Assembly: GCA_010909165.1 (NCBI GenBank)
Contig: VJWM01000116.1
Coordinates: 888,585 to 952,584, forward strand
Reading direction: 5' to 3'
From: Anthoceros angustus
Lineage: Eukaryota > Streptophyta > Anthocerotopsida > Anthocerotales > Anthocerotaceae
Length of the DNA stretch: 64,000 nucleotides
Shown in pieces: positions 30,544-40,504 of the stretch; within the stretch, counting starts at the first letter, position 1, and every line of letters begins with the position of its first letter. The notes under the pieces were generated by a model that worked only from the letters and a program-made list of their open reading frames with translations, was not told the DNA's origin and searched no databases. The translations under genes and the position numbers were made by a program.

Positions 30544-32790
30544 CAGTTTTACATTTTTACACCTCTCTTGCTATAAGATCATTTGAAATTATTTATTTGA
30601 TAAATCATTTTATTTTATTTTAATTAAAATAATAGAAAATGTGGTTCAAAGTAGCAAGACCCTTAAGGATGTCTATAAATCATGAGCATCTTTTATGGAC
30701 TACAAAGTTGTACATCCACGAGTATCTCACACCACGTCAATAGAGTGTAATAAGAAGGAGAAGGTATCTACTTTTGAGGTTGTATTTAGTGGCTTTCTTC
30801 CGCAAAAGGATAACCTATACTTCTAGCATGCATTTTAGTTCAGGAACCTCTTTCATAGATTCTCCAAGGTGTAAATTGAGCTGAGCACTACATGGCTAGT
30901 CACAGACTTAGTGTAGGTACTCGTTACACCCTATCATTAGTAGGGACAAGTAAGTCGATTCAAGTTTCTCGTTTCCTGAGTTTCAAATTGCCCTCACATG
31001 GAGCGACCTTCAGGGAAGAACTATGTGCTGTTAGAACGAGCTTTCTTATCAATAGGCCATATCACAAATATCAATTGAGTGAGACACGTTGGTCAAACAA
31101 AGACTTTAAAGTGGTAAGCTAAGTTTATGTGACATTAGAGGAACTTTGGATGTCAACAACACAAATAAGTGACTATATCACATCACTTATTTATTTTTGA
31201 AAAAAATAGGTATTCTGAGGAAAGACATTTGTCACATATATTTTTTTCATAATAAGGACCATAGTTGAAGAAAAGGCATTTCTAATGCACTAAAAATCAA
31301 GACCATCAGATTAGTATCCACATCGTAATAGCTTCCATTTCTTGAGGGGTTTGTGAGTTTTTAAAAGCATTCTTTTGTGTATTGACAGGATATATTGGTC
31401 AAAAGCTTTGAATTATATTGTATAATATAAAGGAAAATTTCTTTCTTAAAAGGTAACTTAACATAAATTACTGTCATAAAAAAATTGTGCACTATGTTGA
31501 GGAACATGGGTTAAAACACTCGATTTGAGTGGGTTACGCTTTGTGGGGTTTAGTGCAAGTGGACCAGGAGGCACATTGTGGAGATTTTGTGCAAAAGCTA
31601 CCTTGCAGGAATTCAATATGCTTACCACTTGTTGTAGTGTATTGTTTGTAATGCGTGCAGCTTTGAAGAGGCAAGTGGACAGAGTTTAAGTCCAACAAGT
31701 TAAGGAGGAAATGCACAAACGCTTCAGCAGGTTGGAAGAAAAAGTCTTTGATTTGGCAAAGGAGGCTTATGCAAAGAATTTTCATTTATTTTCGACATTG
31801 AAGCTGTGAAGGAGGGCTACAAGTTTAAGTTTCCCGATTCAAAGGATATGGTGCAGGATCTGGTGGATTAATGCTAAGATGCGAAATGGTTAGATGGGGC
31901 AGCATTGTACTAGGCGTAAATTTGCGTTATAGTCTAATTGGTGCTAGACAATCTAGGTCAAATAAGGAAGTTATGCAATGACTTGTCTACAATAGTGATC
32001 CAGTAAACGACTTCCAAAATAAGACGTTGACTGCTAATGTCCTATCTAGTCCTTGATGGATTCTCGTTCGACTACATCTGGTAGTCCTGTGTTACAAACA
32101 ATACACTACGTCGGCTACATGGAAATCATCTTTTTTCCTTAAACATAAGTTCAAAACTTTTTTGAGAGTTCATATATACGCAAATCAAATTAGATGAAAT
32201 TCCACACACACAAAGCTGCTGAAAAACAACCATAGACACAAAGCTATTGACAATACAACCTTTTCTAGAACCCTTCAATTTGGCTTATGTTCACATGTCA
32301 ATAATTTATGTTAGATGTGAGACATTAACAAAGCCCGGCAGTACGTACGATCCCGACCATAGGTAGGATCTTTCAGATACCCATCTTCAACATGGTAGTT
32401 GAAGGAGAATGTCAGAATTATTGGAGTATACTATTCCAACTCAAAGTGCGTTCATATGTATACTGTTCGGGTGTAGATGAGATCACTCACTTTGTTTATT
32501 ACATAATGATCACTCATTTTTTGTAATTTATAAATTCTGATATTCAAAAAAATAAGTATTATAGGTGATATCTTCATATTATGGAGATAATTCCCCAAAA
32601 CAAACTCCAATGCTCACTTTTTTCACATTCCTCTTCATACACGGCTCAACTTTCCTGATGTGATCTCATTGAAATTTGAAGAACCTTTTTCTTTAAGTCT
32701 GGGTTGCCATATTTTTTTCAAAGGAAAAGTTGCTAATTGTCAATTTTTCAATGGCTTTATGTATTCTACAAGGAACTGCTGTAGCTTCAT
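30544..32790. other. AT-rich intergenic sequence with a possible Ty3/gypsy remnant
   Basis: No intact gene. Around 31550-31860 the plus strand, across frameshifts, resembles a decayed gypsy integrase zinc-binding region: GGHCGDF, then KSYLAGIQYAYHL, then CIVCNAC. This match is weak and the flanks give no other retroelement motif. The remainder is stop-rich. Confidence 0.35.
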
Positions 32791-32793
32791 CTT

Positions 32794-32968
32794 CTTCTCT
32801 AGCTTTGCTTTGATCTGTAATTGCTTGTGTCACTATGAGTGCAATATAACGCAAAGTAAGATCTATTTTTTTATCTTTTATTTTACTTCTCTAGCTTTGT
32901 TTCGATCTGTAATTGCTTGTCACTGTGAGTGCAATATAATGTAAAGTAATATCTACTTTTTGTCTTTT
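32794..32968. repeat. Tandem duplication of a ~92-bp unit
   Basis: Copies at 32794-32885 and 32886-32968 share CTTCTCTAGCTTTG, GATCTGTAATTGCTTGT and GAGTGCAATATAA. Confidence 0.9.
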
Positions 32969-33053
32969 ATTTCAATAATAAAATATTTATAAGTAAGTTC
33001 TCAAGACTTTGGCGTCAAATCAACTAGGGCCCCATTTCCGGTTGGGTATCGAT

Positions 33054-33209
33054 GTGCACTCGGATAGGCCTTCATTTCTGGGGTCGACTTTGTGTAGATG
33101 CACTAAGCTATGGGACGAAAACAGGCTCAAAGTGCACTCTGATAGGCCTACATTTCTGGGGTCGACTATGTGTAGATGCACTAAGCTATGCGACGAAAAT
33201 AGGCTCAAA
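33054..33209. repeat. Tandem duplication of a 78-bp unit
   Basis: Copies start at 33054 and 33132 (both GTGCACTC) and match at nearly every position over 78 bp. Confidence 0.93.
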
Positions 33210-33392
33210 GAGGACTGGATGTAAAACGTGAAAAGAAGTGAACCACCCATCAATGTGGAAAATTGATGCATATAATTTGAACTATTAGACCTTGACACGT
33301 AAAGAATCCAAATCACAGTGGGCTCATCTTGTCACAACAAAGGTGACGGGAAACGGAGTGGAGAAAATGAAATTGGGGCTCAACATCCTCAG

Positions 33393-33446
33393 ATAAATGT
33401 TGGAATTCTTCCATGGCACATAAATGTTGGAATTCTTCCATGGCAC
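33393..33446. repeat. Perfect 27-bp tandem duplication
   Basis: Bases 33393-33419 and 33420-33446 are identical, each containing TTGGAATTCTTCCATGG. Confidence 0.95.
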
Positions 33447-33800
33447 CAACACCTGAAGAGGCAAGATCACCCAACGTGCTTGGAATATCATGCAAGACAA
33501 AGGAAGACGTTCCACTTAAGCAGAAGCAGAATTCCTACATCGGACACAAAAATAAAGCCACGTGAAAACCAAAGGTAAGAGGAGTCCATAGATGGTATAC
33601 GCGTGAACTACATAATGGACAGCAAAAGCGTTAGGACTTATACTCCCACATGGCTCAACCGCTCAATCGATCTATGGGTCGAAACTGCACTCCAAAGGCT
33701 TACCCATCTACGATCTCCAGAATACCGACAAACCTGTTGAACATGCAAGTATATTGTGGCTGAAACTCTATTCAAATTATTTACAGGGCCATACATCTAC

Positions 33801-33869
33801 CTCGCTAAAGGCGAGCCGTGAGACTCGCTATGGGCGGGCTGTGAGACTCGCTATAGGCGAGCTGTGAGA
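33801..33869. repeat. Three 23-bp tandem copies with an internal palindrome
   Basis: Units start at 33801, 33824 and 33847. The core CTCGCTAAAGGCGAG in the first unit is an inverted repeat (CTCGC/GCGAG). The unit lies just downstream (transcript sense) of the stop codon of the minus-strand secreted-protein gene, so it may be in that gene's 3' UTR. Confidence 0.9.
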
Positions 33870-33986
33870 ACGTAGTATCTTCATCAAATTTTCCGGTAAG
33901 TTCTCGTTGGGAGAACGAGCCAGCAAGAGAATAGAGTGAAAACCAGAGGGCAAATATTACCACAGAACAACCTGAAATCTTGCACC

Positions 33987-35534
33987 TCAACAACCAGCAA
34001 CCCTCTCATAATCTGGTGGAAGGCTTGGACAATGCTCATTCATGTGCGAATAGAGATCCAAACTGTTGTAATATGGCAAGTCGAACCGATATTCGCCAAG
34101 CAGTTGGCAGTAAGGAAGCGGATGACCATCAAGTTCATGACACCAGCTGGGCAGGCGAGTCACGTTATCCTCATAGAATCTCAGCATGTACGCATCGCGG
34201 ATGGTGAACTCCGTGACCTGTACCTTGTCAGCAATGCTCCCAAACAGACCAGCCTCTTTATACATGGCCAGAATAAAAGCAACACAGGTGGTAGACTTGC
34301 CATCACTGTACACCCAATCATCACTCTCCGGAATGGCAAGAAGCTCGCCAAATGGTATCCCCCGCTGCTCACTCTCCCATAGCAGAGATGGAAGGTCTAG
34401 CCCGTCTGTCCCAAGCCGCTTGTTAAGAGCCTCATTCCACATATTTGCAGCATATGCGGGCTGTATGCGCGTCCACATAGTGATCACCGATGCCACTAGG
34501 TTGGCATCCAACGGTGGAGGGTAGTTATCTGTCTCTGTGTCTATCCAGCTAAATATCATGTTATGGTAGCCATAGGGTTGGCCATCCATCCTCCGGACAT
34601 ACTCCCAGGCAGCAGTTGCGTTGAACTTGGCTCTCATGTCCGGATGCAGGGGAAGAAGAGCAACATGTGCATTAGCAGTGTCCTTGACCTGCAAATCCCA
34701 CCATTCCTCCCAAGTGATGACCGCAATAACCTCCTCTCCTGCTTCATTCTCATGCCCTGATTCCCCAACCCACAACTTCCCATTTTCGTCCCGAAGACAA
34801 ACTGCTGTATGGCCTGCATAAGCCCCCGTTACCCATTTCTCCAACGTCTCAAACCCACCCCAGCGACCTCGCAACTTCGAAAGCGCCAAAAAGTCTCCCG
34901 AGTGAATGTCATCAGTGGAGAAATTCGCAGCCCAGGGCTGCGGTCGCTTCACAAACGTGGCCCCCATGTGCTTAGTCAGAAACGCAATATTTGCACTCTC
35001 TCCAAACCCAGAGTTAGAGAACAAGGGCAACACATCCCACAACGCAGCCAAGGTCCCAAACATCCCTGCCGGCATGAGGAAAACCGAAAACCCTCTCGCC
35101 TTCACGTAATCCAGCTCCCCTTCCTCCCAACTGTCGATGGTGAGAGTGTGCTGCTTGGCGGTGAAGTAGTAATCCCAAGTAACCCTGTACGGGGTGGCGA
35201 ACACATACAAGTCCAAGCATGTCCAGCTGCGGGCATCCGCAGTCTTGAGATGCAAGACACCCCCGCTGTCTTTAAACTCCAGGTAGGCCTGGTTTTTCTG
35301 GAAGCAAGCCCCCTCCCATTCCACTGTATCCACCTCCGAGGAAACCGCGCCCACAAACTGCGGCAGCAGATTCACCGCGTTGTTCAGCGTGTTCAACACT
35401 GGCCATGCAATCCCGTGAGGCAGCGCAGGCAACACATCCCCCGGCCGGATAGGCACCTTCCAGGCCTCTATTCCGCCTGCAGCACATACGAGCCACAATA
35501 AAGCTACTCCGAAAAACCCCATCGCCATGCCCAT
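33987..35534 (-). CDS. Secreted conserved plant protein (At4g27020/At5g54870 family), putative permuted papain-like fold
   Basis: A single-exon 515-residue protein. Residues 1-24 form a signal peptide (hydrophobic FFGVALLWLVCAAG, cleavage near GIEA/W). The mature part matches a conserved plant family throughout: WKVPIRPGDVLP, HLKTADARSWTCLDLYVFAT, DDIHSGDFLALSK, TLEKWVTGAYAGHTAV, LWVGESGHENE, YGYHNMIFSW, YAANMWNEALNKRLG and HMNEHCPSLPP. Arabidopsis members carry an automatic label of inositol-trisphosphate 5-phosphatase, which I would not trust. The order GD-x-L (213-216), AGHTAV (His242), GES (Glu258) and STTCVAF (Cys417) resembles circularly permuted NlpC/P60 or YiiX-type papain-like enzymes, where His precedes the nucleophilic Cys; that role is my inference. 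The first ATG is chosen; two further Met follow within six residues. It ends beside the 23-bp repeats at 33801-33869. Confidence 0.9.
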   Translation of the reverse strand: MGMAMGFFGVALLWLVCAAGGIEAWKVPIRPGDVLPALPHGIAWPVLNTLNNAVNLLPQFVGAVSSEVDTVEWEGACFQKNQAYLEFKDSGGVLHLKTADARSWTCLDLYVFATPYRVTWDYYFTAKQHTLTIDSWEEGELDYVKARGFSVFLMPAGMFGTLAALWDVLPLFSNSGFGESANIAFLTKHMGATFVKRPQPWAANFSTDDIHSGDFLALSKLRGRWGGFETLEKWVTGAYAGHTAVCLRDENGKLWVGESGHENEAGEEVIAVITWEEWWDLQVKDTANAHVALLPLHPDMRAKFNATAAWEYVRRMDGQPYGYHNMIFSWIDTETDNYPPPLDANLVASVITMWTRIQPAYAANMWNEALNKRLGTDGLDLPSLLWESEQRGIPFGELLAIPESDDWVYSDGKSTTCVAFILAMYKEAGLFGSIADKVQVTEFTIRDAYMLRFYEDNVTRLPSWCHELDGHPLPYCQLLGEYRFDLPYYNSLDLYSHMNEHCPSLPPDYERVAGC

Positions 35535-36024
35535 CTCCGCTCAGGGCTCCCTTGTCATCAAATTTTGCGCTCCTCGCAAACTCCTCCCTGACAACCCAAT
35601 ACCCACAATAAAGCAGCTGATAAGATGCGTCCGTCACAGTGGCCCCGCCATATTCACTCCATGCTTCAGACAACAAAGCTACAACCCAAGCTCAAGCTCG
35701 CCAACACCAAACTGCTCAACGAGCACTACACTAGATACCGGAGCAACAACGCGGACAGCTCCCTGGCCACGGATGCTCCGGATCTGCTACAAGATGCCGA
35801 CCGTCTTCTTTTCTTTTGTTCTTCTGTGGAGGACACGATGCCCACCTTCTTCGTTATTTCTTTCCCTTTTCTTAAGGAGAAAAGATGACGACCTCTCGGC
35901 GATGCACACGCAAGCATACATAACACAAAATATAGGGCTTTATATACCGCGATATAGGGCTTCGATTCATTACCTATGTACAGCAGATTCAAGGTAGGGG
36001 TAGTGTAGGGCTAGGGTAGATTAC
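35535..36024. other. Promoter side of the secreted-protein gene and left edge of the array
   Basis: No gene is supported. At 35927-35960 the words AATATAGGGCTTTATATA and GATATAGGGCTTCG repeat a TATAGGGCTT motif. Array-type sequence (GTAGTGTTGGCAA) starts at about 36040 and recurs at about 51060, 51565 and 52130. Confidence 0.5.
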
Positions 36025-36065
36025 ACGCGACGTTGCGTGTAGTGTTGGCAAGGAAGGTTCAGTTG

Positions 36066-36217
36066 CGTGCCTTACACGTGAAGGCTGCTCACCCTTCAAG
36101 GCGGCTTTCTGGTGGTTGCTGCTGCCTCGCCACAGGTTTCTGCAGAGTGCCTTACACGTGAAGGCTGCTCACCCTTCAAGGCGGCTTTCTGGTGGTTGCT
36201 GCTGCCTCGCCATGGCT
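36066..36217 (+). repeat. Unit 1 leader repeats (two ~76-bp copies) ending at an ATG
   Basis: Two copies begin at about 36072 and 36148 with CCTTACACGTGAAGGCTGCT and continue with CACCCTTCAAGGCGGC. The second runs directly into GCCATGG, the start codon of the unit's first gene. CACGTG is a G-box core. Confidence 0.9.
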
Positions 36218-37442
36218 GCTAAAGGGAAATCGAAGGTAATATACTACTTGGGTTTGTAATATAGCTTACAGTAGAAACAAGTAAACAAGTAACGCGTTTG
36301 ATCTATGTTTGCAGGCTCAGCCAAGGCAAAATATGGTGATGCTCGACTTGCGCAACCGCGCGTGGTCGAGAGGTTCAAGCTATCTTTGCGCACCTCAAGA
36401 ATGTCCCACGGGATACAAGGTTGCAAAGCCGTAGACCCATTACTCCAGAATGAGAGAGGCACTTCGAAGTGCTCACATCGAATTGTAACCAGCGAGGAAG
36501 AGGGAAGGCAAAAGGCGCCAGGACCTCAATCGACACATGGCCCAATACCACAAGTAAGTATCCGATAAGAACGTGCCTTATTGTGTATTACAAGAATCGA
36601 CATCACATTGTGTATTGTTTAGAATGTACATAGCGAGGATTCCCACGAATCCTGAGATCGCGGCAAAAAGTGAGAAGGGACACAGACACAAGAAGATGGC
36701 GGGCCGCATAATTAGTGAGATTTATGAGGGAAGCGGACCATGTGAAACAGAGTCCAAGGAAGAGGAGGAGGCCGAACGTGCTTGGGAAAGCAGATTTCAT
36801 TGGAGTGACAGCACATGTGGTCGCTTTTTGAGAGGTTTGTAGAGCCCGCTTGCTAGACGAGGTAAATGGTCTGAGATCGATGGGCTTTTCCAGCCTTGCC
36901 GTGCATTGCAACATGCATGCAGACCGGAGGCATGGATCGGGAGACGGTGATGCAGCCTCCGTGATTGGGTGGACAGGGAAGGGTGGGGAACGCCATCAAC
37001 GATTACAAGGATTACCATCCAAGAAGACATCTCTAGTGCTGCACTTTTGTGCGTGGTTTCATTCATCGGGCCAACCATGTTGCGGTGTTCAAGTTCTTAT
37101 TTTGAAGAGTTCAGAGTGTTTGGCTATTCTTTCCCTCATGGAACACTTCCGAAAGATATGAGGCAGCGATGAGGTTATGGGAGCAACACTTTTCCAAGAT
37201 TCAAGAGTTCCCGATCCTGTGTTCTGTAAGTATTTCTACACCGCTCATCATTTTCATGTCCTTTCCATGTTCCAATGCCGTGGTGGTGCAAAGGCATAGA
37301 AGACGAGGACATACAAGTGGATGCGCAAGTGAAGTTAATGGAAGAAAGGGCAGCTCGGAGAGCACATGAGGACATGGCCACCGACCATGAACAATCCAAC
37401 GTCAGAACGAAAGGATGAGGATGAAATAACGATTTCTCATCA

Positions 37443-37603
37443 TCGAGGAGGAGGAGGAGGAGGAGGAGGAGGAGGAGGAGGAGGAGGAGGAGGAGGAGAG
37501 GAGGAGGAGGAGGAGGAGGAGGAGGAGGAGGAGGAGGAGGAGGAGGAGGGGGAGCAGGAGGAGGAGGAGGAGGATGAGGAGGAGGAGGTTGGGGAGGAAG
37601 AGG
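37443..37603 (+). repeat. (GGA)n polypurine tract, unit 1
   Basis: About 50 nearly uninterrupted GGA/GAG triplets with a few variants. In one frame it encodes Gly then Glu runs, in another Arg. A long homopurine-homopyrimidine mirror tract like this can adopt triplex (H-DNA) form and is prone to length change. Confidence 0.95.
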
Positions 37604-38422
37604 AGCCAAAGATGTACAAGGATGGCGGGTTCCAGATTTTCCCCATGTGCAAGCCATGGTCGGAAGGTAATCGTATGTTTTTTCCGTGCATGTGCTCTCG
37701 ATTATCGTGTAATGTATGTTACAGCAGGTGTTTGTTGCGATTTTACACGACAATGGTAATGCATCTTACAGAATGTGTTTGTTGTGGAACTTACGAGTAG
37801 TCGTGATGTATCTTACAGAAGAGGGGAGGAGGTGAAGGAGGAGGAGCAGGAGGGGTTCGTGAAGGGGAGAAAAGGATGAGGTTCGTGGGGAGGAAGCCGA
37901 GCCACGGAGAAACAAGGAAGGGCGGGTTCCAGATTTCCGCATGTTCAAGGCATGGTCGGAAGGTACTATAACGGATAGTTGTAATGTATGTTACATACAT
38001 ACGTTTGTTGTAGAAGTTACAGGGTTTAGCTCTCATGTATGTTACAGACATCTGTTGTTGTGGAACTTAAGACGGTACTGTAATGTTTCTTACAGAAAGA
38101 GGGGAGGACGAGGAGGGGAGGAAGGGAGGAGGTGGGGTGGAGGAAGAGGAGGAAGCAGTACAAGGAGGAGGAGGAAGGGAGGAAGGGGTTGAGGTTGGGG
38201 AGGAGGAAGAGGAGCGACAGCAGTACAAGGATGCGCGGTTCCCGCATTTCCCCATGTGGAAGCCATGGTCGCAAGGTACTGTGTTTTTCCTTGCATGTGC
38301 TCACATTATCGGTTCAGCAATGTATGTTACAGCAGTGTTTGTTGCAATTTTACATCGCATAATGCATCTTACACGATGTGTTTGTTATGGAACTTAAGAC
38401 GGTACTGTACTGTATCTTACAG
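37500..38422 (+). repeat. Triplicated exon-plus-intron module, unit 1
   Basis: Three successive ~280-330-bp modules consist of a Glu-rich exon ending CCATGGTCGGAAG or CCATGGTCGCAAG, a GTA donor, and an intron containing TAATGTATGTTACA and GTTTGTTGT words and ending in CTTACAG. Modules end near 37818, 38095 and 38422. The same triplication exists in unit 2 (exon ends at 54421, 54738 and 55051), so it predates unit duplication. Confidence 0.85.
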
Positions 38423-38849
38423 AAAACAGGGGAGGAGGAGGAGGAGGAGGAGGACGAGGAGGAGGAGGGAGGCGCAGGGCACGAACTTCATGGACATGCA
38501 GGATTTTGCATGTGCCTCCCTCCGCCCCCACCCAAGGCGCTGAGAGGCCCCAACCGAGGCAGATGAGGTACAACGACCCTCCCCGCACGAATACGCTGTC
38601 CGAGGAGTCCACACGATCTCGGCGCTCCAGAGTAAGATGTCGTCCAGGGTTCCTGAATTGTGGAAGGATCTGATGTGGGATGTTTTGACCCGAATTGTTG
38701 GTTCCTCCATGGCGTAAAAGAAGGGCCACACTCGCGGCGAACCATCTCCACGAGGCTGGTTAGTGTTGCAGGACGACGTTATGTCTTCAGCGACGGCAGC
38801 CCCGGTGGAGCCAACCCCCAAGAAGAAGAGGCGGAGGCGGAGATTTTAA

Positions 38850-39515
38850 TGTGCTTTACATGAATCAAATGTAAGGTAGTGTACACTTTACCACCGGGGG
38901 AGGGTGTTTGCAGTCGGATGACTGTAATAAGATTTACGTAAAACGCCGTCAGGTACGTTACATGAATGCATGGTAAGGTACTTCACAGTCGTTTAGGGGT
39001 CTTTACATGACTAACACCTTCGGGGGTCTCTAAATTCTTTCAGGCAGGGGCGCGGGCGCCGGAACGGCGGGTCGGGCGAGTGAGTCACTGTGACCATGTG
39101 GGGAGAGGGTGCTTGCATGGGTGACTATGTCGCTTTAACCCTAAAGACCGTGGAGGTACGCTATGTAATGCGCAGTAAGGTCCTACAGAACGGGTCATGA
39201 CTTACACCCTCGGGTTTCTCCAAATTCAACAGGCGGGCGCGGAGGCTGGCGCGGGCGCAGGTCGAGGCCGAGGTCGACGCTGGCCGCCGAGGGCGAGGTC
39301 GAGGCGGGCGAGGTGCGGGCGGGCGAGGTGCGGGCGGCACCGCTTCTGGACCGCGGGGAAGGGTGCTTGCATGACCGTAACGTGCTTTAACACTTCATAA
39401 GGCGCTACACAATTACCGTAAGGGTTGTAACATGATTACGCTGTAAGGTTCTTTACAGTCGTCACGTGGTCATGACTTACAACTTCGGGCGTCTCTAAAT
39501 TCAAACTCGCAAACG
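38850..39515 (+). repeat. Second triplicated module: GC-rich coding piece plus TTACA-rich spacer
   Basis: Three times a G+A-rich segment (GGGGAGAGGGTG-like) is followed by TTACA-rich sequence and then a conserved CATGACTTACACC / CGGG / TCTCTAAATTC block, at 39006, 39196 and 39471. The block is followed by an AG and a GC-rich coding-like stretch; the second (39233-39360) reads as Gly/Arg/Ala-rich (RGRGRR). Unit 2 equivalents of the block are at about 55757, 55926 and 56240. Confidence 0.75.
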
Positions 39516-39551
39516 CCGGGAGTGGTGGTTGTTCCTTGAGGGCAGGACGTC

Positions 39552-39899
39552 ATGGAGTACCTTCGTGGAATCCCCATATCGGGTGTGAAGTGGTTCTCGA
39601 CATACAACCAGGCAGCAGAAGCGCAAAACCAAAACCCCTTCCATGCTGGGGAGTTGTTCGCCCACGATCTGGTGTTCATGGGCCGGAATTCGAAAGAGGT
39701 TGTGGCAAAACGTTTGTACTTGCTTCCCTCCGCTATTTGGGACATTATGTGGAAGGCGAGGAGTAGTGGAGCTATCCGCTTTTTATGATATTGTCCACTC
39801 GAACAAGCCGCCTGGTTTGGGGACGCCGATTTGAAGCCCCACAAGCGCCACCGACAAGTGCGGGCCAAGTTAAAGGATATATCTGCAGAGTGGATATAG
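39552..39899 (+). pseudogene. Unit 1 exon of unknown protein (MEYLRGIPI type)
   Basis: One frame reads MEYLRGIPISGVKWFSTYNQ, then GELFAHDLVFMGRN, VVAKRLYLLPSAIWDIMWKA and, after a frameshift, FGDADLKPHK and RAKLKDI, ending TAG. The unit 2 copy (56315-56654) has the same protein with different small indels. Conservation of the peptide across copies supports coding origin. No family is recognised. Confidence 0.55.
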
Positions 39900-40504
39900 C
39901 GATGACATGGTAGGGAGATTTTTCAAATCCATGATCTCGTTGGAAAGGAGTTCACACACCGCTTGTTCGGTTGTTGTGGTGGGAGGTATCGTTTTGTAAT
40001 GTACATTACAATGTTGATATGTAATGTACACTTGAACTTTAATCTTAAGGCCATGACGACTTTCATCCGTAATATACCTTACACGTTGTTCATTCTCAAT
40101 CCCCGCAGATACTCGCCACATTGGCGCATTAGCCTCATCGGGTTTGAGGATTTCGATGACAGGAAGGTGCTCCACTTGAACGGTTGCAGACCCACAAAAT
40201 TCTCTTGTCATTAGACTTAGGCGGAGTAATTTTTAAGGATCACGGGTGTCCTTGAGATCTTGGGCTTGGGAGTCGGATAGGTTCGCATGGCGTCGGTGTT
40301 TTCCGTGACTTCAGCCCACGACGGATGAGGCAGCGTAAAGGAATGCTCGTTCGTACGATGTGTTTGGACAATTTGTTGTGTCGGCGTAATGGAGGCTTAG
40401 AGTTGAAGGGACGAGGTCTGAGCCCATTGACCTATTAATCGATACACGGAGAGAAGCAATTTTATGAAGTTTGCAGTCGCTCAAAGCGGTTGGACCGTCA
40501 ACCA

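Larger units (their letters stand above)
36212..38849 (+). pseudogene. Unit 1 Glu-rich protein gene with basic C terminus (frame-disrupted)
   Basis: Exon 1 (36212-36235, MAAKGKSK) is followed by a 79-bp GT-AG intron to 36314. Later exons include an MAGRIISEIYEG segment (36698 on), a GIEDEDIQVDAQVKLMEER segment (37290-37360), a long (GGA)n tract, three related exons ending at 37666, 37962 (start 37819) and 38275 (start 38096), each closing with a K-[PA]-W-S-[EQ]-G peptide before the donor, and a last exon ending in PKKKRRRRRF and TAA at 38849, a likely nuclear localisation signal. Frameshifts relative to unit 2 interrupt several exons, so this copy is probably not functional as written. No known family is recognised. 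Nuclear location is inferred from the basic tail only. Confidence 0.55.
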
